This document shows positions 62,255-64,000 of a stretch of 64,000 nucleotides of DNA, piece by piece (position 1 is the first letter of the stretch; every line of letters starts with the position of its first letter). The position numbers and the translations under genes are program-made. This DNA is from an uncultured Bacteroidaceae bacterium. Its GTDB lineage: Bacteria > Bacteroidota > Bacteroidia > Bacteroidales > Bacteroidaceae. Location: the NCBI GenBank assembly GCA_944320785.1, contig CALUIR010000002.1:149482-213481 (forward strand). The letters are read 5' to 3'. The notes beneath the pieces were generated by a model. That model was not told the origin of the DNA, ran no database searches, and worked only from the letters and a program-made list of their open reading frames with translations.

Positions 62255-63685
62255 ATGAGACGAATCAAGAACCTTGCCATGGCAACTGCCGGGATGTTGG
62301 CAGTGCTGTTCGTGTGCGCGGCCCACGCACAGGAAACCACCACAATGCGGCTGTTTGACGAAGTGGTGTTTTACGATGGCTATCTGGTGAAGGACAACCC
62401 TGACAAAGACCTCTTTGCCGAGGACGGCATCCTGCGCAACTACACCTACCTTTATGCCGTGAAACTCACCGACGAGCAACTCAACGCCTTCGGCAGCGAG
62501 GTCACCATGAACGTGTGGATACGGGCGTGCTGCGACAATTACGACCGAATCGGCAACATCAACTTGGCCCTGATACCCAAGGACAGCCTGACCTATGACC
62601 CGCTTTTCAACATGGAGCGGCGCATCGAACTGGGGCGGTTCATCACTCCCTTCATGGACAAGAACAAGCAGCCGGACACCGTCCCTTTCACCTACCGCAT
62701 GGACTACGTGAGCTATATTTTCCGCGATGCCGCCCTGCGGGAGCAGTACAATTACTGGGTGGAGTTTGAACTGTTCGGCGTGCCTTATGCCGCCAATACG
62801 CAGATTGCCGGGTGCGAGGGGCGCAACGACGTGTTTTTCGGCACGCTGGACTTCGTGACCTCCGCCCCCGCCTTGGGGCCGACGGAGGAGAACGTGCTGG
62901 CGCCCATCGTCATGAAGAAGCCGGAGTACATCGGCAACAACCTGAACAACTACAATGAGCAGGCCACCGACCAGCTCGGCGAGACGGTGAAGACCTACAC
63001 CTTCGAGGTGCCGGAGGACGTGGCTGACGGGCAGATTGTCCTCATCACCTCCAGCCACGGTGCCAACGCCGGGGGCGAGGAGTACAACCGCCGGTGGCAC
63101 TACATCTATGTGGACGACGAACTGGAACTGACCTACAAGCCGGGGCGCACCTCCTGCGAGCCGTTCCGCAAGTACAACACCCAGATGAACGGCATCTACC
63201 ACGGCGTGAACCACGGGAGCATCTTCCGCCCCGATTACACGATGAGCGACGAGGAGTGGCAGTCGTTCAGCAACTGGTGTCCGGGCGACGTGATTGACAA
63301 CCGCGTCATCCCCCTCGGCCCGCTGAAGGCAGGCACGCACACCGTGCGCGTCTCGGTGCCGGAGGCGGAGTTCGTGAACCAGGAGGGCGACATCCGCGTG
63401 TCGATGTTCTTCCAAGGGCTGAAGGAAGGGCAGTTGCCTGACGGCATTTCTGCCGTGCATGCCGCACAGCAGCCGTTGGTGAGGATACTTTCCCATGGCA
63501 GCACCTTCACGGCGCAGAGCGAGGAGGACATCCTCTCCATCGAGGTCTATGACTTGCAGGGAAAGCGCCTGTACAGCAAGGTGGGCGATGCCCCGGTGGA
63601 CCTTTCGGCGCAGCCTTCGGGCATCTACCTGATGCACGTGGAACTGGCCAACGGCATCATCGCCACGCACAAGGTGGCCCGTTGA
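62255..63685 (+). CDS. PNGase F-like secreted protein with T9SS-like tail
   Basis: Probably related to peptide-N-glycosidase F, which releases N-glycans from glycoproteins. The 476-residue protein has a signal peptide (MLAVLFVCAAHAQ) and two jelly-roll-like halves: the first (~25-190) with VTMNVWIRACCDNYDRIGNI and YRMDYVSYIFRDAALREQYN; the second with IVLITSSHGANAGGEEYNRR, WHYIYVDDELELTYKPGRTS and FSNWCPGDVIDNRVIPLGPL, which recall the glycan-cleaving lobe. The tail YDLQGKRLYSKVGDA to PSGIYLMHVELAN is T9SS-like. Activity is inferred from motif resemblance only. Confidence 0.72.
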   Translation: MRRIKNLAMATAGMLAVLFVCAAHAQETTTMRLFDEVVFYDGYLVKDNPDKDLFAEDGILRNYTYLYAVKLTDEQLNAFGSEVTMNVWIRACCDNYDRIGNINLALIPKDSLTYDPLFNMERRIELGRFITPFMDKNKQPDTVPFTYRMDYVSYIFRDAALREQYNYWVEFELFGVPYAANTQIAGCEGRNDVFFGTLDFVTSAPALGPTEENVLAPIVMKKPEYIGNNLNNYNEQATDQLGETVKTYTFEVPEDVADGQIVLITSSHGANAGGEEYNRRWHYIYVDDELELTYKPGRTSCEPFRKYNTQMNGIYHGVNHGSIFRPDYTMSDEEWQSFSNWCPGDVIDNRVIPLGPLKAGTHTVRVSVPEAEFVNQEGDIRVSMFFQGLKEGQLPDGISAVHAAQQPLVRILSHGSTFTAQSEEDILSIEVYDLQGKRLYSKVGDAPVDLSAQPSGIYLMHVELANGIIATHKVAR

Positions 63686-63798
63686 CGAGGGGCAATTGGG
63701 CGCAGGGGCGGACACCTGTTCCTGCACCTTATTATATATAAATAGATAACGGAAAAGCGTTTCCATTCCTTTACATGACATGATATTGGGCTTCGGCC

Positions 63799-63924
63799 CT
63801 TATTCTCCGTTCTGAAAACCGCCAATTTGAAGCATAGGAGAATAAGTGGTGGAGGTTCACGTCGGCTCAGGCGTGAACCGTTCCCGCTTATTTATATGCG
63901 CGGTGCTTGGCGGTACCTCAGGAC
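63799..63924. ncRNA. Rod-shaped structured RNA candidate (class and strand unknown)
   Basis: Nested perfect or near-perfect helices: 63809-63815/63918-63924 (7 bp), 63818-63825/63907-63914 (8 bp), 63832-63836/63895-63899 (5 bp), 63841-63849/63884-63892 (9 bp, one G-T) and 63854-63861/63872-63879 (8 bp) with a 10-nt loop. An alternative 10-bp helix, 63799-63808/63837-63846, competes for bases 63841-63846. Just before it, GGGC-TTCG-GCCC (63788-63799) is a small hairpin. No open frame fits the 63686-64000 region. The architecture resembles a 6S-like rod or a switching leader. Confidence 0.5.
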
Positions 63925-64000
63925 TAAGAAACTGTTTTGAATTGATTTAAGAATAATGTTATAGGGCTACATACAATTCAGAATCAGCCGGTCAATTGGA

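Noticed and set aside
61502-63781. 759-codon minus-strand open frame crossing typA and the PNGase-like gene
   Set aside because: It spans the end of one well-supported gene and all of another, with no recognisable domain.
63799-63924. Known riboswitch (TPP, cobalamin, SAM) or tmRNA/SRP RNA at the window end
   Set aside because: None of the conserved core sequences I know for these classes is present, so no named class is assigned.

Overview
The window is chromosomal DNA of a GC-rich member of the Bacteroidales. Three things support this. Promoters have the Bacteroidetes form, a TTTG/GTTG-like -33 box about 20 nt before a TAnnTTTG -7 box, and are seen before the toxin-antitoxin pair, the serine acetyltransferase, tRNA-Gln, rpsO and others. 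Several large secreted proteins end in type IX secretion (T9SS) type A-like sorting tails. A giant hybrid two-component regulator (HTCS) sits beside secreted pectin-acting enzymes. I cannot name the genus or species from sequence alone.

Layout. 1-4.0 kb: the pta end and ackA, then an accessory patch with a HigB/HigA-type toxin-antitoxin pair between a remnant and an intact copy of a DUF4143 ATPase 3' end. 4.0-7.5 kb: a secreted protein of four tandem ~270-residue repeats. 7.5-22.9 kb: a mostly housekeeping plus-strand run: cysE-type acetyltransferase behind an 87-bp repeat that multiplies its promoter, THUMP RNA methyltransferase, DPP4-type peptidase, purD, membrane proteins, mnmD-like methyltransferase, zinc ABC uptake genes without a permease, LOG protein, DUF4271, hemD, rnpA, yidD, TatD and tyrS. 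23.0-26.3 kb: tRNA-Gln, a composite palindromic repeat, an unrecognised three-gene minus-strand cluster and a HAD phosphatase. 26.6-41.7 kb: a pectin-related block of CE12-like esterase, CE8 pectin methylesterase, DUF4833 protein, a very large fibronectin-III-like surface protein and an HTCS on the opposite strand.

41.7-45.8 kb: dprA, a thioesterase and two acyltransferase-like proteins. 46.0-51.0 kb: a second accessory patch with a membrane TPR regulator, DUF3244 protein, candidate short peptide, lipoprotein, outer-membrane beta-barrel and a complete IS982-family element. 51.1-56.2 kb: a minus-strand operon parE-coaD-S41 protease-THUMP-like methyltransferase. 56.7-64 kb: a secreted metallophosphatase with three SKICH-like repeats, rpsO, typA, a PNGase F-like secreted protein and a long rod-shaped RNA-forming sequence at the window edge.

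The non-coding DNA gave the most unusual observations: two families of dispersed palindromic arrays (23-bp period at 23.27 and 44.63 kb; 21-bp period at 32.40 and 56.39 kb, exactly four units each), the promoter-multiplying repeat at 7.98-8.19 kb, and the switch-like nested helices at 63.80-63.92 kb. All similarity statements come from reading motifs; no database search was run.
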